From NCBI GenBank assembly GCA_040719455.1, contig JBFDTN010000001.1:124001-188000 (forward strand): a stretch of 64,000 bases of DNA. Reading direction: 5' to 3'. This document shows, piece after piece, positions 1-7,325 of the stretch. The stretch comes from Streptococcus pneumoniae. Its GTDB lineage: Bacteria; Bacillota; Bacilli; Lactobacillales; Streptococcaceae. The notes below the pieces were generated by a model. It saw only the letters and a list, made by a program, of their open reading frames with translations, did not search any database and was not told where the DNA came from. How positions within the stretch are numbered: position 1 is the stretch's first letter; each line of letters starts with the position of its first letter. A program made the position numbers and the translations under genes.

Positions 1-921
1 CCCTAACACAGCAATTTTGTCATCTGTCAGTGCTGCCAGTGGTTCAAATCCGCCAGCTCGCTCGGTATCAAATTCCAAGAAATATTCAGCTACTTTTTCT
101 TTGCCAAAGAGTTCTTGAGAGATAGGCTCATAGCCCCCAGAGGTTGCCCAAGTCGAGTGGAAATTCCCACGGCAGACATGGGTATTGACCAAGAGTCCTT
201 CAGGGATGGCTTGATAGACGTCGTTATTGAGCGTTAGAAAGACATGTGAGAGTTCATCGCAGACTTGCTCAGGTGTTTTTCCTTGAGGTGCTCCCCAAAG
301 GGTGAGGAAGTTTTGATCCACCAAGGTGCCCCAAGTACAGTCATCGACTTGAAGAGTCTTAAGTCCTTCTGCTACAAGGTCATTGATGACTTGCAAGTAG
401 GCAGTTTTGATGTCTGTTCGCAAGTCTTCAAAATCTGGGTAGAATGTTGCTAAGGTTTCAACATGTTCTTGGTCACGAATCAATTCAAAGTAAAATTGAG
501 CAGGGGCAGGGATTGTCGTTTTGGCTTCTACTTTTGCGTCTCTACTGTCAACATAGGCTTTTAAAAAGCGGTAGGCAGTGACAAAAGGGTGATTTTCTCC
601 CGTGATTTTTCCAGAGACTAAAGCGGAGTCAGCCTTAGTCGTCTCGTCATGGAAGTGATAGCCTTCGGCAGCCTGTACATGCTCTACTCCACCAAAGCCC
701 CAGAAGAAGTCCAAGTGCCAGTAGCTTCTGCGGAATTCTCCATCTGTGACTTTTTCAAGACCTGCAGCAATTTGTTGATCCACTAAATCGCGAATGGCTT
801 GATCTTCTACGGCAGTTAAGTCTGCCTGTGAGATTACCCCTTCTTCAAATTGCTTGCGTGCGCTCTGAAGTGCTTTAGGTCGTAAAAAACTGCCAACGTG
901 TTCAAATGCTTTTTTAGTCAT
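1..921 (-). CDS. Cobalamin-independent methionine synthase-like protein (MetE C-terminal domain / YxjG-YxjH type), 3' end beyond window
   Basis: Reading the minus strand from an ATG at 921 gives 307 uninterrupted codons that run off the left edge, so the C-terminus is missing. The protein begins MTKKAFEHVGSFLRP and carries DGEFRRSYW near residue 60 and NTHVCRGNFHSTW near residue 245. The His and Cys of HVC match zinc/homocysteine ligands of the MetE catalytic domain. Stand-alone copies of this domain (YxjG/YxjH) transfer a methyl group to homocysteine or a related thiol to make methionine in the cytoplasm. A GGAAGAGG ribosome site precedes the start. It is divergent from nth and has a candidate MET-box upstream. 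The exact methyl donor cannot be told from sequence. Confidence 0.85.
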   Translation of the reverse strand, partial: MTKKAFEHVGSFLRPKALQSARKQFEEGVISQADLTAVEDQAIRDLVDQQIAAGLEKVTDGEFRRSYWHLDFFWGFGGVEHVQAAEGYHFHDETTKADSALVSGKITGENHPFVTAYRFLKAYVDSRDAKVEAKTTIPAPAQFYFELIRDQEHVETLATFYPDFEDLRTDIKTAYLQVINDLVAEGLKTLQVDDCTWGTLVDQNFLTLWGAPQGKTPEQVCDELSHVFLTLNNDVYQAIPEGLLVNTHVCRGNFHSTWATSGGYEPISQELFGKEKVAEYFLEFDTERAGGFEPLAALTDDKIAVLG

Positions 922-953
922 CTCTTTTCCTCTTCCTTTCAAATGATAGCTTT

Positions 954-1021
954 ATTCTAGCACATTCTTATATAGCTGTAAAATATACTTTTGCTATCAT
1001 TTGTTATAGTTTAAAGTTATA
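954..1021 (-). promoter_or_regulatory. Promoter and candidate MtaR/MetR MET-box of the MetE-like gene
   Basis: On the minus strand TTTACA (977-982) and TAGAAT (954-959) are separated by 17 bp and point at the MetE-like gene. Some 22 bp upstream of the -35 lies TATAGTTTAAAGTTATA (1005-1021), an imperfect palindrome close to the streptococcal MET-box described for the LysR regulator MtaR/MetR (TATAGTT, 3-nt spacer, AACTATA). The position upstream of the -35 fits an activator site. A CpsY/MtaR regulator is encoded at 51182-52090. The promoter boxes are seen directly; the operator assignment rests on recalled consensus. Confidence 0.6.
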
Positions 1022-1059
1022 AGTAAACAAGCAAGTTTACTTTATTTCCTGCTATTTCA

Positions 1060-1068
1060 TGATATAAT
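1060..1068 (+). promoter_or_regulatory. Extended -10 promoter of nth
   Basis: TG-A-TATAAT at 1060-1068 is a TGn-extended -10 box 27 bp before the nth start; no good -35 is visible at 17 bp. The AAGGAAA ribosome site lies at about 1084-1090. Confidence 0.6.
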
Positions 1069-1095
1069 GAAGGAGAGAAAAGAAAGGAAATCTGT

Positions 1096-1725
1096 ATGGT
1101 CTTATCAAAAAAACGTGCGCGAAAAGTACTGGAAGAAATCATTGCCCTATACCCTGATGCAAAGCCGAGTCTTGATTTTCGCAATCATTTTGAACTTTTG
1201 GTCGCAGTGATGCTATCTGCTCAAACGACTGACGCAGCGGTCAATAAATCAACCCCTGCTTTGTTTGAAGCCTTTCCAACACCTGAGAAGATGGCGAAAG
1301 CTCAAGAGTCTGAGATTGCAAGCTATATCTCAAAGCTCGGACTGTACCGCAATAAGGCAAAGTTTTTAAAAAAATGTGCCCAGCAGCTTTTGGATGATTT
1401 TGACGGACAAGTCCCGCAGACACGAGAAGAGCTAGAGAGCCTAGCAGGAGTGGGGCGAAAGACAGCCAATGTGGTGATGAGTGTTGGTTTTGGGATTCCT
1501 GCCTTTGCAGTAGATACACATGTAGAGCGGATTTGTAAGCACCATGATATTGTTAAAAAATCAGCTACTCCTTTGGAAGTGGAAAAGCGAGTGATGGATA
1601 TTTTAGCTCCAGAACGCTGGTTACCGGCTCATCAGGCTTTGATTTATTTTGGGCGTGCTGTTTGCCATCCTCGAAATCCAGAGTGTGAAAATTATCCACA
1701 GCTTTATGATTTTTCAGATGTATAA
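1096..1725 (+). CDS. nth: Endonuclease III (DNA glycosylase/AP lyase)
   Basis: 209 residues, normal length for Nth. It removes oxidised pyrimidines and nicks abasic sites in base excision repair. The helix-hairpin-helix LAGVGRKTANVV holds the catalytic lysine (K122), and FAVDTHVER holds the catalytic aspartate (D140). The C-terminal Fe-S loop is incomplete: C190 and C197 are present with the usual six-residue spacing, but the third and fourth cysteine positions are Tyr200 and Phe206, so a standard 4Fe-4S cluster cannot form. The same tail, as I recall it, occurs in pneumococcal Nth, so this is lineage-wide rather than a local mutation. Monocistronic, with its own extended -10 promoter. Confidence 0.95.
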   Translation: MVLSKKRARKVLEEIIALYPDAKPSLDFRNHFELLVAVMLSAQTTDAAVNKSTPALFEAFPTPEKMAKAQESEIASYISKLGLYRNKAKFLKKCAQQLLDDFDGQVPQTREELESLAGVGRKTANVVMSVGFGIPAFAVDTHVERICKHHDIVKKSATPLEVEKRVMDILAPERWLPAHQALIYFGRAVCHPRNPECENYPQLYDFSDV

Positions 1726-1727
1726 GG

Positions 1728-1806
1728 CATAGGACAAGGCAGGGAGCTTATAGATAGAATTTAGAGTTCATCAAAGAGATTGAACGATGTTCTAACTTTT
1801 ATTTAA
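1728..1806 (-). repeat. Dispersed intergenic repeat, copy A (degenerate, inverted)
   Basis: The reverse complement reads (with gaps) CGTTCAATCTCTTTGATGAA, ATTCTATCTATAAGCTCC, CTGCCTTGTCC. It aligns with copy B at 3490-3560 and more loosely with copies C, D and E. It lies between convergent nth and the glutathione transferase gene. Confidence 0.6.
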
Positions 1807-1816
1807 TCTCTCATAT

Positions 1817-1849
1817 AAAAAAGCCATGATTGTTAAAAATCATGGCTTT
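1817..1849 (-). terminator. Intrinsic terminator of the glutathione transferase gene
   Basis: An 11-bp stem AAAGCCATGAT / ATCATGGCTTT with an 8-nt loop. On the minus strand it is followed by a T-run. It lies 5 bp after the transferase stop codon and may also stop nth transcription from the other side. Confidence 0.8.
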
Positions 1850-1853
1850 CTGG

Positions 1854-2645
1854 TTATTGAATAGCTTGGTAGTTGGCAGCAAGTCCGCGTTTGACAGCAG
1901 GACGTGCTGCGATTTTTTCAGTCCAGGCTTGTAGATGAGGGTATTCTTTGACATTTAAGAAGATACCTGCCTTGTCCCAAAGTTGGTCTTTGGCTAATTG
2001 TCCATACCAAGACCAAATGGCAATATCTGCAATGGTGTAGCTATCTCCAGCAATATAGGGCTTGGTTGCTAACTCTTTATCCAGAAGATCGAGCTGGCGT
2101 TTGGCTTCCATGGCAAAACGGTTAACAGCGTATTCGATCGTTTCAGTGGCATAGTGGAAGAAATGCCCGAAGCCTCCACCAAGAAATGGAGCAGCCCCTG
2201 TTTGCCAAAAGAGCCAGTTGAGGACTTCTGTTCGTTTTTCACTGTCTTTTGGTAGGAGAGCGTCAAATTTCTCTGCCAAATAGAGTAAAATCGAAGACGA
2301 TTCAAAGACACGAATAGGTTTGTCTCCAGATTTATCTAAGAGGGCAGGGATTTTGGAGTTCGGATTGATAGCGACAAAGTCAGAGCCAAATTGGTCCCCC
2401 TCGCCGATAGCAATTCGGTAGAGGTCATAGTCAGTTTCTTTTATCCCCATCTCTTTTAACTCTTCAAACATAATGGTTGCCTTGACCCCATTTGGTGTGC
2501 CTAGTGAATAGAGCTGAAAGGGCTTATCACCGACAGGAAGTGTCTGCTCAAATCGGCTGCCAGCTGTTGGGCGGTTCAGTCCACCCCACTGTCCGCCCAT
2601 GCTTTCAGGTACTTCCCATACCTCTGGTAATTGGTAATCTTTCAT
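1854..2645 (-). CDS. Glutathione S-transferase family protein, YghU-type disulfide-bond oxidoreductase
   Basis: 263 residues. The N-terminal thioredoxin fold begins near residue 43 (FQLYSLGTPNGVK), followed by the glutathione-binding motif NPNSKIPALLD and ESSSILLYLAEKF (residues ~95-130). The C-terminal helical domain carries FLGGGFGHFFHYA and PYIAGDSYTIADIAIWSW. These match the YghU subfamily, which has glutathione-disulfide reductase activity; many streptococci import rather than make glutathione. It has its own promoter (TTGAAA-17 bp-TAGGAT) and terminator, so it is transcribed alone. The start at 2645 has a GAGG ribosome site. Family is confident, substrate is not. Confidence 0.88.
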   Translation of the reverse strand: MKDYQLPEVWEVPESMGGQWGGLNRPTAGSRFEQTLPVGDKPFQLYSLGTPNGVKATIMFEELKEMGIKETDYDLYRIAIGEGDQFGSDFVAINPNSKIPALLDKSGDKPIRVFESSSILLYLAEKFDALLPKDSEKRTEVLNWLFWQTGAAPFLGGGFGHFFHYATETIEYAVNRFAMEAKRQLDLLDKELATKPYIAGDSYTIADIAIWSWYGQLAKDQLWDKAGIFLNVKEYPHLQAWTEKIAARPAVKRGLAANYQAIQ

Positions 2646-2672
2646 AGTAAATCCTCTTTCTCTTTTTCTTTC

Positions 2673-2701
2673 ATCCTATCAAAAATAAAGTGAAATTTCA
2701 A
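2673..2701 (-). promoter_or_regulatory. Promoter of the glutathione transferase gene
   Basis: On the minus strand TTGAAA (2696-2701) and TAGGAT (2673-2678) with a 17-bp spacer, lying between the XRE gene and the transferase. Confidence 0.65.
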
Positions 2702-2713
2702 AAATCCGCTACA

Positions 2714-3301
2714 TCACGGAAATAAGAATAGACAAATACCTGCGACAAGGAGTGTTATCACAGCACTTGCGAGGGCAAAGCTAAAAACGATGATTATCTT
2801 TTGATAAGGAGCTTTGGCTGTCTCCTCTCGTTGTTCTAATTTGCTGAGTGGTTTTCCTTTATCATAAGCGATCAATTCTTTAATGGTTTTCAAGTCATAT
2901 TTTTTCTTGAAACGTTCCACCTGATGGGCGTAGTAGTAGGTGACACCCCAGAGAATGATAAAAATCGCAACTCCACCCCAGCCCAAGTAGTAAAAAAGAG
3001 GGAAACCAAGTAAGGAGCAAATAAACATTCCCCAAGTCATGATGCGCGCATGTCGTTCGTAACGATCATAGTCTGCTCCGTGGAGAATTTCTTTTAGTGC
3101 TGGCAGATCCTCTTGGACCAGTTGGTTCAGAGTGATGTCAAAGAGTTGGCAGAGCAGTAGGAGATTTTGAATGTCAGGATAGGTAGCTCCTCGCTCCCAG
3201 TTGGAAATGGTCTGCCTGCTGACAAATAATTCCTCTGCTAAATCGTCTTGGGATAAGCCCAGTTCCTTACGATAATGCTTAATATGATTTCCGAGTTCCA
3301 T
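2714..3301 (-). CDS. XRE-family transcriptional regulator with C-terminal membrane segments
   Basis: 195 residues from the ATG at 3301, chosen over an upstream in-frame codon because AAGGAGGT lies just before it (3308-3315). An N-terminal helix-turn-helix of the Xre/Cro type (LSQDDLAEELFVSRQTISNWERG, given here in pieces: LSQDDLAEELF, SRQTISNWE) occupies residues 5-60. A linker follows, then three hydrophobic segments (around IMTWGMFICSLLGF, GGVAIFIILWGVTYYY and IIIVFSFALASAVITLLVAG). Such membrane-anchored HTH proteins are common in Firmicutes; targets are unknown. A T16-G10 homopolymer lies about 110 bp upstream. Confidence 0.85.
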   Translation of the reverse strand: MELGNHIKHYRKELGLSQDDLAEELFVSRQTISNWERGATYPDIQNLLLLCQLFDITLNQLVQEDLPALKEILHGADYDRYERHARIMTWGMFICSLLGFPLFYYLGWGGVAIFIILWGVTYYYAHQVERFKKKYDLKTIKELIAYDKGKPLSKLEQREETAKAPYQKIIIVFSFALASAVITLLVAGICLFLFP

Positions 3302-3413
3302 CGTGCTACCTCCTTGTATCTTTAGCATACCAAAATGTTCAAAACTTGACTATCAAAATCCTTTGACAAAGAGAGAAAAGACTGTTGAGACAAAGAAATC
3401 TGTTAGGAGATAA

Positions 3414-3444
3414 TTTTTTTTTTTTTTTTGGGGGGGGGGAGGGG
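3414..3444. repeat. Homopolymer tract T16-G10-A-G4
   Basis: Sixteen T followed by ten G, then A and four G, in the 293-bp gap between the XRE gene start (3301) and the VOC gene end (3595). On the minus strand it lies upstream of the XRE promoter region. Such tracts are prone to slippage and to sequencing error. Confidence 0.9.
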
Positions 3445-3489
3445 CATTTAGTTTACAGGTGCTTGACAAGGATATTGTGGATTGAGAAA

Positions 3490-3560
3490 GGAATAGGACA
3501 AGGCAAGGAGCTGTAGATAGAACTGGAGTTCATCAAAGTGAGTCAACGACGTAATAAATG
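3490..3560 (-). repeat. Dispersed intergenic repeat, copy B (inverted)
   Basis: The reverse complement starts TATTACGTCGTTGACTCAC and continues through AACTCCAGTTCTATC to CCTTGCCTTGTCC. It matches copy E (63441-63550) across TATTACGTCGTTRACTC, CCAGTT and TTGCCT, and copy A across most of its length. Confidence 0.7.
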
Positions 3561-3591
3561 AAAAGGCTAGAGAAAAATTCTCCAGCCTTTT
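3561..3591 (-). terminator. Terminator of the exoA-VOC unit
   Basis: Stem AAAAGGCT-GAGAA / TTCTC-AGCCTTTT with a short loop, immediately downstream of the VOC stop codon on the minus strand and followed there by A/T-rich sequence. Confidence 0.75.
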
Positions 3592-3594
3592 GTG

Positions 3595-3975
3595 CTAGTT
3601 TGTGTTGTTTTCGCGCACGGCGATATAATTCCCTTCGTTATCAGCAAAGGTAAAATGTGTCATGCCTTGGTATTCCATGATTGGATTGGTAGCAACACCT
3701 GCTTTGCTTAAGCGTTCGTACTCGGCTTCTAAGTCTTCCGTTTCAAATAGAAGACTCGGAAAGCCAACATTCATATCAGGGTTGTTTTTTGCTACCCAGT
3801 CTTTTTGGTGAAGTCCAAACTTGGTTTCAGCATCTTTTGATGGCGCGATTTCATAGGAGATAGCGTCGCCATAGTCAGCAGTGTCTAGGAGGACAAAGCC
3901 CATTTTTTCTGTCCAAAATTCCATAGCTGCCTTGGTATTTTCTACATAGAGCATGGTGGTTGATTTGCTAATCAT
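3595..3975 (-). CDS. VOC superfamily (glyoxalase/bleomycin resistance-like) protein
   Basis: 126 residues. The fold signature is two beta-alpha-beta-beta-beta units: TMLYVENTKAAMEFWTEKMGF at the N-terminus, SLLFETEDLEAEYERL in the middle and HFTFADNEGNYIAVRE at the C-terminus. Members bind metals and act on, or sequester, small molecules. The second gene of a two-gene unit with exoA, 9 bp downstream of it, so it is probably co-transcribed. Substrate unknown. Confidence 0.8.
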   Translation of the reverse strand: MISKSTTMLYVENTKAAMEFWTEKMGFVLLDTADYGDAISYEIAPSKDAETKFGLHQKDWVAKNNPDMNVGFPSLLFETEDLEAEYERLSKAGVATNPIMEYQGMTHFTFADNEGNYIAVRENNTN

Positions 3976-3984
3976 GATGTCTCC

Positions 3985-4812
3985 TTATAGGTCAATTTCC
4001 ATGACGATTGGGGTGTGGTCTTGGCGCGCGCCTGAGTCAATCATCTCAGACTTGATTACCTTGTCTGCCACACGGTTGCTGGTGAGCCAGTAGTCGATTC
4101 TCCAGCCTGTATTGTTAATCTTGCTGGTCTTGCTGCGTTGCGCCCACCAAGTGTACTGGTGAGGAAGATCGCCGTGCAAGTGGCGGAAAGTATCGGTGAA
4201 GCCTTTTGCGAGTAGATTGGTAAATCCAGCACGCTCTTCATCGGTAAATCCAGGTGACTGACGGTTGCTGGCAGGATTGGCAAGGTCGATTTCGTGGTGG
4301 GCAACATTGTAGTCGCCTGTGGCAAGAACTGGCTTTTCTTGGTCAAGTGTTGCTAGATATTCTGCATATTTTTCATCCCAGATTTGGCGATCCGCAAGGC
4401 GTTTCAAGCCGTCACCAGCATTTGGAGTGTAGACTTGAGTGACAAAGAACTTGTCAAATTCAAGTGTGATAATGCGCCCTTCCAAGTCCATGGTCGTTGG
4501 GGCACCAATCTCTGGGAAGGTAATGGTTGGAGTCAAGCCTTTTTTGTAGAGAAACATAGTTCCCGCATAGCCCTTGCGAGCTGGCTCGACGGAAGACCGC
4601 CAGGTATTTTCATAGTTTGGAAAAAGTTCTTCTAAGATTTCCAAGTGCTTCTTGGTCGGACCTTTGGCAGACAATTTTGTCTCCTGAATGGCGATAATAT
4701 CAGCGTCTTCAGCAACCAAGGTCTGCAAAACAACTTGAGAAAGCTTCGCACGAGCAGAATCGCTGGTCAAGGCTGCATTGAGGGAATCAATATTCCATGA
4801 AATGAGTTTCAT
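3985..4812 (-). CDS. exoA: Exodeoxyribonuclease III / AP endonuclease
   Basis: 275 residues, full length. Endonuclease/exonuclease/phosphatase fold with WNIDSLNA (N-terminus), IQETKL (metal-binding Glu), TGDYNVAHHEIDLANP, QYTWW, RIDYWLTSN and the C-terminal QDHTPIVMEI holding the catalytic Asp-His. It cuts 5' of abasic sites and trims 3' ends in base excision repair, acting in the same pathway as nth nearby. The leader of about 190 nt carries a dispersed repeat (copy C). First gene of exoA-VOC. Confidence 0.95.
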   Translation of the reverse strand: MKLISWNIDSLNAALTSDSARAKLSQVVLQTLVAEDADIIAIQETKLSAKGPTKKHLEILEELFPNYENTWRSSVEPARKGYAGTMFLYKKGLTPTITFPEIGAPTTMDLEGRIITLEFDKFFVTQVYTPNAGDGLKRLADRQIWDEKYAEYLATLDQEKPVLATGDYNVAHHEIDLANPASNRQSPGFTDEERAGFTNLLAKGFTDTFRHLHGDLPHQYTWWAQRSKTSKINNTGWRIDYWLTSNRVADKVIKSEMIDSGARQDHTPIVMEIDL

Positions 4813-4824
4813 ATTCTATCCTTT

Positions 4825-4992
4825 TCGTTGATACTCGTCAAATATCAAATTCTAACGTTGTTAACTCACCTTGCTTCAACAGTCCAGTGGACTGTTAAAG
4901 GTTGGAAATAAGGATTATGCAATAAATCTCAGCTAGCCTAAGTTTTATCTGCGGTGTCATTGCCTAGTTAGATTTTGATGTTTATAGAGTAT
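4825..4992. repeat. Dispersed intergenic repeat, copy C (longest, with terminal inverted repeats)
   Basis: About 168 bp starting GATACTCGTCAAATATCAAA and ending TTTTGATGTTTATAGAGTATC, so the ends are inverted copies of each other. It contains ACGTTGTTAACTCACCTTG (shared with copies B, D and E), TTGCCTAGT (shared with E) and an internal palindrome AACAGTCCAGTGGACTGTT. It lies inside the transcribed leader of exoA. Confidence 0.7.
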
Positions 4993-5012
4993 CGGTATTT
5001 TTTTCTCTTTGT

Positions 5013-5021
5013 ATTATATCA
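5013..5021 (-). promoter_or_regulatory. Extended -10 promoter of exoA
   Basis: TG-A-TATAAT on the minus strand, about 200 bp upstream of the exoA start. The long leader is explained by the repeat element (copy C) inserted between promoter and gene. Confidence 0.55.
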
Positions 5022-5062
5022 AAAAGTGGGGATGAGAGCGACTGCAGAGTTTGTAAAAAAGA

Positions 5063-5094
5063 AATAGGAGAGAAATAACGATTTCTCTCCTATT
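5063..5094 (-). terminator. Terminator downstream of pepO
   Basis: A 14-bp perfect stem AATAGGAGAGAAAT / ATTTCTCTCCTATT with a 4-nt loop, followed on the minus strand by TTCTTTTTT. The rest of the 5095-5188 gap holds only short GCTAG-type inverted repeats. Confidence 0.85.
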
Positions 5095-5188
5095 AGCTAT
5101 GGCTAGTCTAGCGAGCCTATTTTTTAGTGTCGCTAATAGCTAGGTTTGTTAGAAAGTTTATAATGATAATTCCTCTTACGGTATTTTC

Positions 5189-7192
5189 TTACCAAATCCG
5201 AACGCGTTTTTCAGGCGCTAGGTACATGCCGTCTCCTTCTTTGATCTTGTAAGTATCGTAGAAAGCATCGATATTTTTCACTTGAACATTGGCGCGAAGT
5301 TCATTTGGCGCGTGTGGGTCTGTTGCCATGACCAGTTGGGCAAATTGCTCGGTGCTGATTTGGCGCCAGACTGTTGCCCAATTTTCAAAGAATGGTTTCA
5401 AATCGGCTTTTGCATCTTTTTCTTGCAAAACTTGAAGAGCAACAGAGATTCCTCCAGCATCTGCCGTATTTTCGGTGACGGTTAGTTGACCATTGACCTT
5501 GTTACCGTAGATTTCTAAGCCGTCAAATTCTTTGATCATGGCTTTTGTTTTTTCTTCAAAGGCTTTTTGATCTTTTTCTGTCCACCAATTTCGGCGATTG
5601 CCATTTTCGTCAAATTCTGCACCGTTGGTATCAAACGCATGGCTGATTTCATGCCCAATGACAGCCCCAATTCCTCCGTAGTTAGCCGCTAGACTTTGCT
5701 TTTCATCATAAAATGGAGCTTGAAGAATGGCAGCTGGAAGGTAAATAGAGTTGGTTTCAGGAGAGTAAAAGGCATTTACTTGATAAGACGGAGCCACCCA
5801 GAGATTTTTATCGATAGGTTTGCTGAATTCGGCAAAGCTTGTTTGAATAGTTTCCTGTGAGAGACGTAGGAGGTTTTGGTACAGCGATTGATTGTCCTCG
5901 ATCTTAAGTTCACTAGCTTCTGTATTTACGTTTTCAGGCCCACCGATATAGTAGCGGAGATGGTCTAATTTTTTGATGGCTTCTGACTTGGTATCCTCGG
6001 ATAACCAATCATTTTTAGCGAGACGTTCTTTATAGGAATTGACAATGCCCGTCACCATCTCAGTGACTTGTTGTTTTGCTTTTGGACTAAAGTACTCTTG
6101 GTTGTAGTAAACGCTGAGGCTGTTTGAGAACATACCAGTTGCCAAATAGTAGGCATTATCTTCCCTGGAAGGAAGTTCTTTTTGCCCTGAGAGGGCTAAA
6201 CCAAAGCTTGAAGCAGCTTCTCGAAGGTCATCGGTTAAGAATTGGGCGCTTTCCATGAGGTCATTGACCACTATCCAAGCCTTAAAGGCTTCGAAATTCT
6301 TGTCATCAATGAGTTTGCCTAGGTTTTCATAGTAGGCTGGCCAAGTGACATTGACTGTATCTACCTTTTGCCCCACTAAATCAGTGACCAAATCTCCAAT
6401 TGCAAATTGGGGAGCATAGGCATTGATTTCTTGGATCGTGCGTGGATTGATAGTTTTCTTGACATCTTGGACTTCTTCGCTGCTTGGAAGGTAAGGCACG
6501 ATGAGGGCATCAAATTCAATGGCTTTTTCAACTAGATTTTTGGCTTTCTTGTCATCAAAACCATAGAGCTTTAAGGTATTTAAAACAGATGTTTGGTACA
6601 AGTCCAAGAGTTGTTTTTTAGTCGCTTCATTTTGGTAATAGCTAACATCTGGCAAGATACTGCTTGGAACACCTAGGTTAATCATTTTTTGACTAGTATT
6701 TTCAGGATTTGAGCCAATGCTGATAGAAAATGGCAAAGGATTGCCTTTTAAAATCCAGTTTTTGCTTTCTTTTGAGAGTTCTTTAAAGGATGATAGCTTT
6801 TCTAGCTCTTGATTGTGTGAGAGAGCTTCTTTAGCGCCATCTTTTTCGCGTTGGTCAAAGTCCATGGCTTTTTGATAGAGTTTAATCATCTCTGCTTGAT
6901 AGCTGTCTGTGACTTTGCGTTTGCCTTCTGCCATCTCTTTGCTGTCCGTTTTTAATTGTTGATCAATCTCCTCTTGGATTTCTAAAGGTGCGTTATAGAC
7001 CGGCTTATCGTCTGGGATTTCAGCTTTTTCGAGCCATTCTTTGTTAATGGTTTGGTAGAAATTAGACTGCACCGTTGCTTTAGTATCGACTTTTGTCTTG
7101 GCTGCATCTGCTTGATTCGTTGTTTGACAAGCACTGAGCGTCCCTAGGACGAGTAGGCTGGTGAGTGTGAGCCACATGTTTCTCTTTTTCAT
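5189..7192 (-). CDS. pepO: M13-family (neprilysin-like) zinc endopeptidase PepO, lipoprotein form
   Basis: 667 residues. The N-terminus MKKRNMWLTLTSLLVLG followed by LSAC is a lipoprotein signal with Cys at the lipobox, so the enzyme is predicted to be anchored outside the membrane. After a ~35-residue linker comes the peptidase M13 N-domain, then NAFYSPETNSIYLP, the zinc motif VIGHEISHAFD (two His, one Glu), ENTADAGG (third ligand) and the C-terminal motif ending RVRIW. M13 peptidases cut oligopeptides; streptococcal homologues serve peptide use and host-protein binding. Monocistronic, divergent from the DUF3290 gene, with its own extended -10 promoter. Confidence 0.93.
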   Translation of the reverse strand: MKKRNMWLTLTSLLVLGTLSACQTTNQADAAKTKVDTKATVQSNFYQTINKEWLEKAEIPDDKPVYNAPLEIQEEIDQQLKTDSKEMAEGKRKVTDSYQAEMIKLYQKAMDFDQREKDGAKEALSHNQELEKLSSFKELSKESKNWILKGNPLPFSISIGSNPENTSQKMINLGVPSSILPDVSYYQNEATKKQLLDLYQTSVLNTLKLYGFDDKKAKNLVEKAIEFDALIVPYLPSSEEVQDVKKTINPRTIQEINAYAPQFAIGDLVTDLVGQKVDTVNVTWPAYYENLGKLIDDKNFEAFKAWIVVNDLMESAQFLTDDLREAASSFGLALSGQKELPSREDNAYYLATGMFSNSLSVYYNQEYFSPKAKQQVTEMVTGIVNSYKERLAKNDWLSEDTKSEAIKKLDHLRYYIGGPENVNTEASELKIEDNQSLYQNLLRLSQETIQTSFAEFSKPIDKNLWVAPSYQVNAFYSPETNSIYLPAAILQAPFYDEKQSLAANYGGIGAVIGHEISHAFDTNGAEFDENGNRRNWWTEKDQKAFEEKTKAMIKEFDGLEIYGNKVNGQLTVTENTADAGGISVALQVLQEKDAKADLKPFFENWATVWRQISTEQFAQLVMATDPHAPNELRANVQVKNIDAFYDTYKIKEGDGMYLAPEKRVRIW

Positions 7193-7220
7193 AAGAATTT
7201 CCTTTAACTGATTTTTAACG

Positions 7221-7298
7221 ATTATAGCATAAAAAAATAGGAAAAGAAAGTGTTTTCAGAAAAAATGCCTTGCCAATGCATTTTCAAAAGCATATAAT
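7221..7298. promoter_or_regulatory. Divergent promoters of pepO and the DUF3290-yetF unit
   Basis: Minus strand: TG-C-TATAAT (7221-7229), an extended -10 for pepO. Plus strand: TTGCCA (7270-7275), 17-bp spacer, TATAAT (7293-7298) for the DUF3290 gene. Ribosome sites AAAGGA precede both starts. Confidence 0.7.
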
Positions 7299-7325
7299 GA
7301 AAATAGCAATGAAAAAGAAAGGAAA

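Noticed and set aside
265..453. 62-codon plus-strand frame
   Set aside because: Antisense to the MetE-like gene, with no ribosome site or recognisable sequence.
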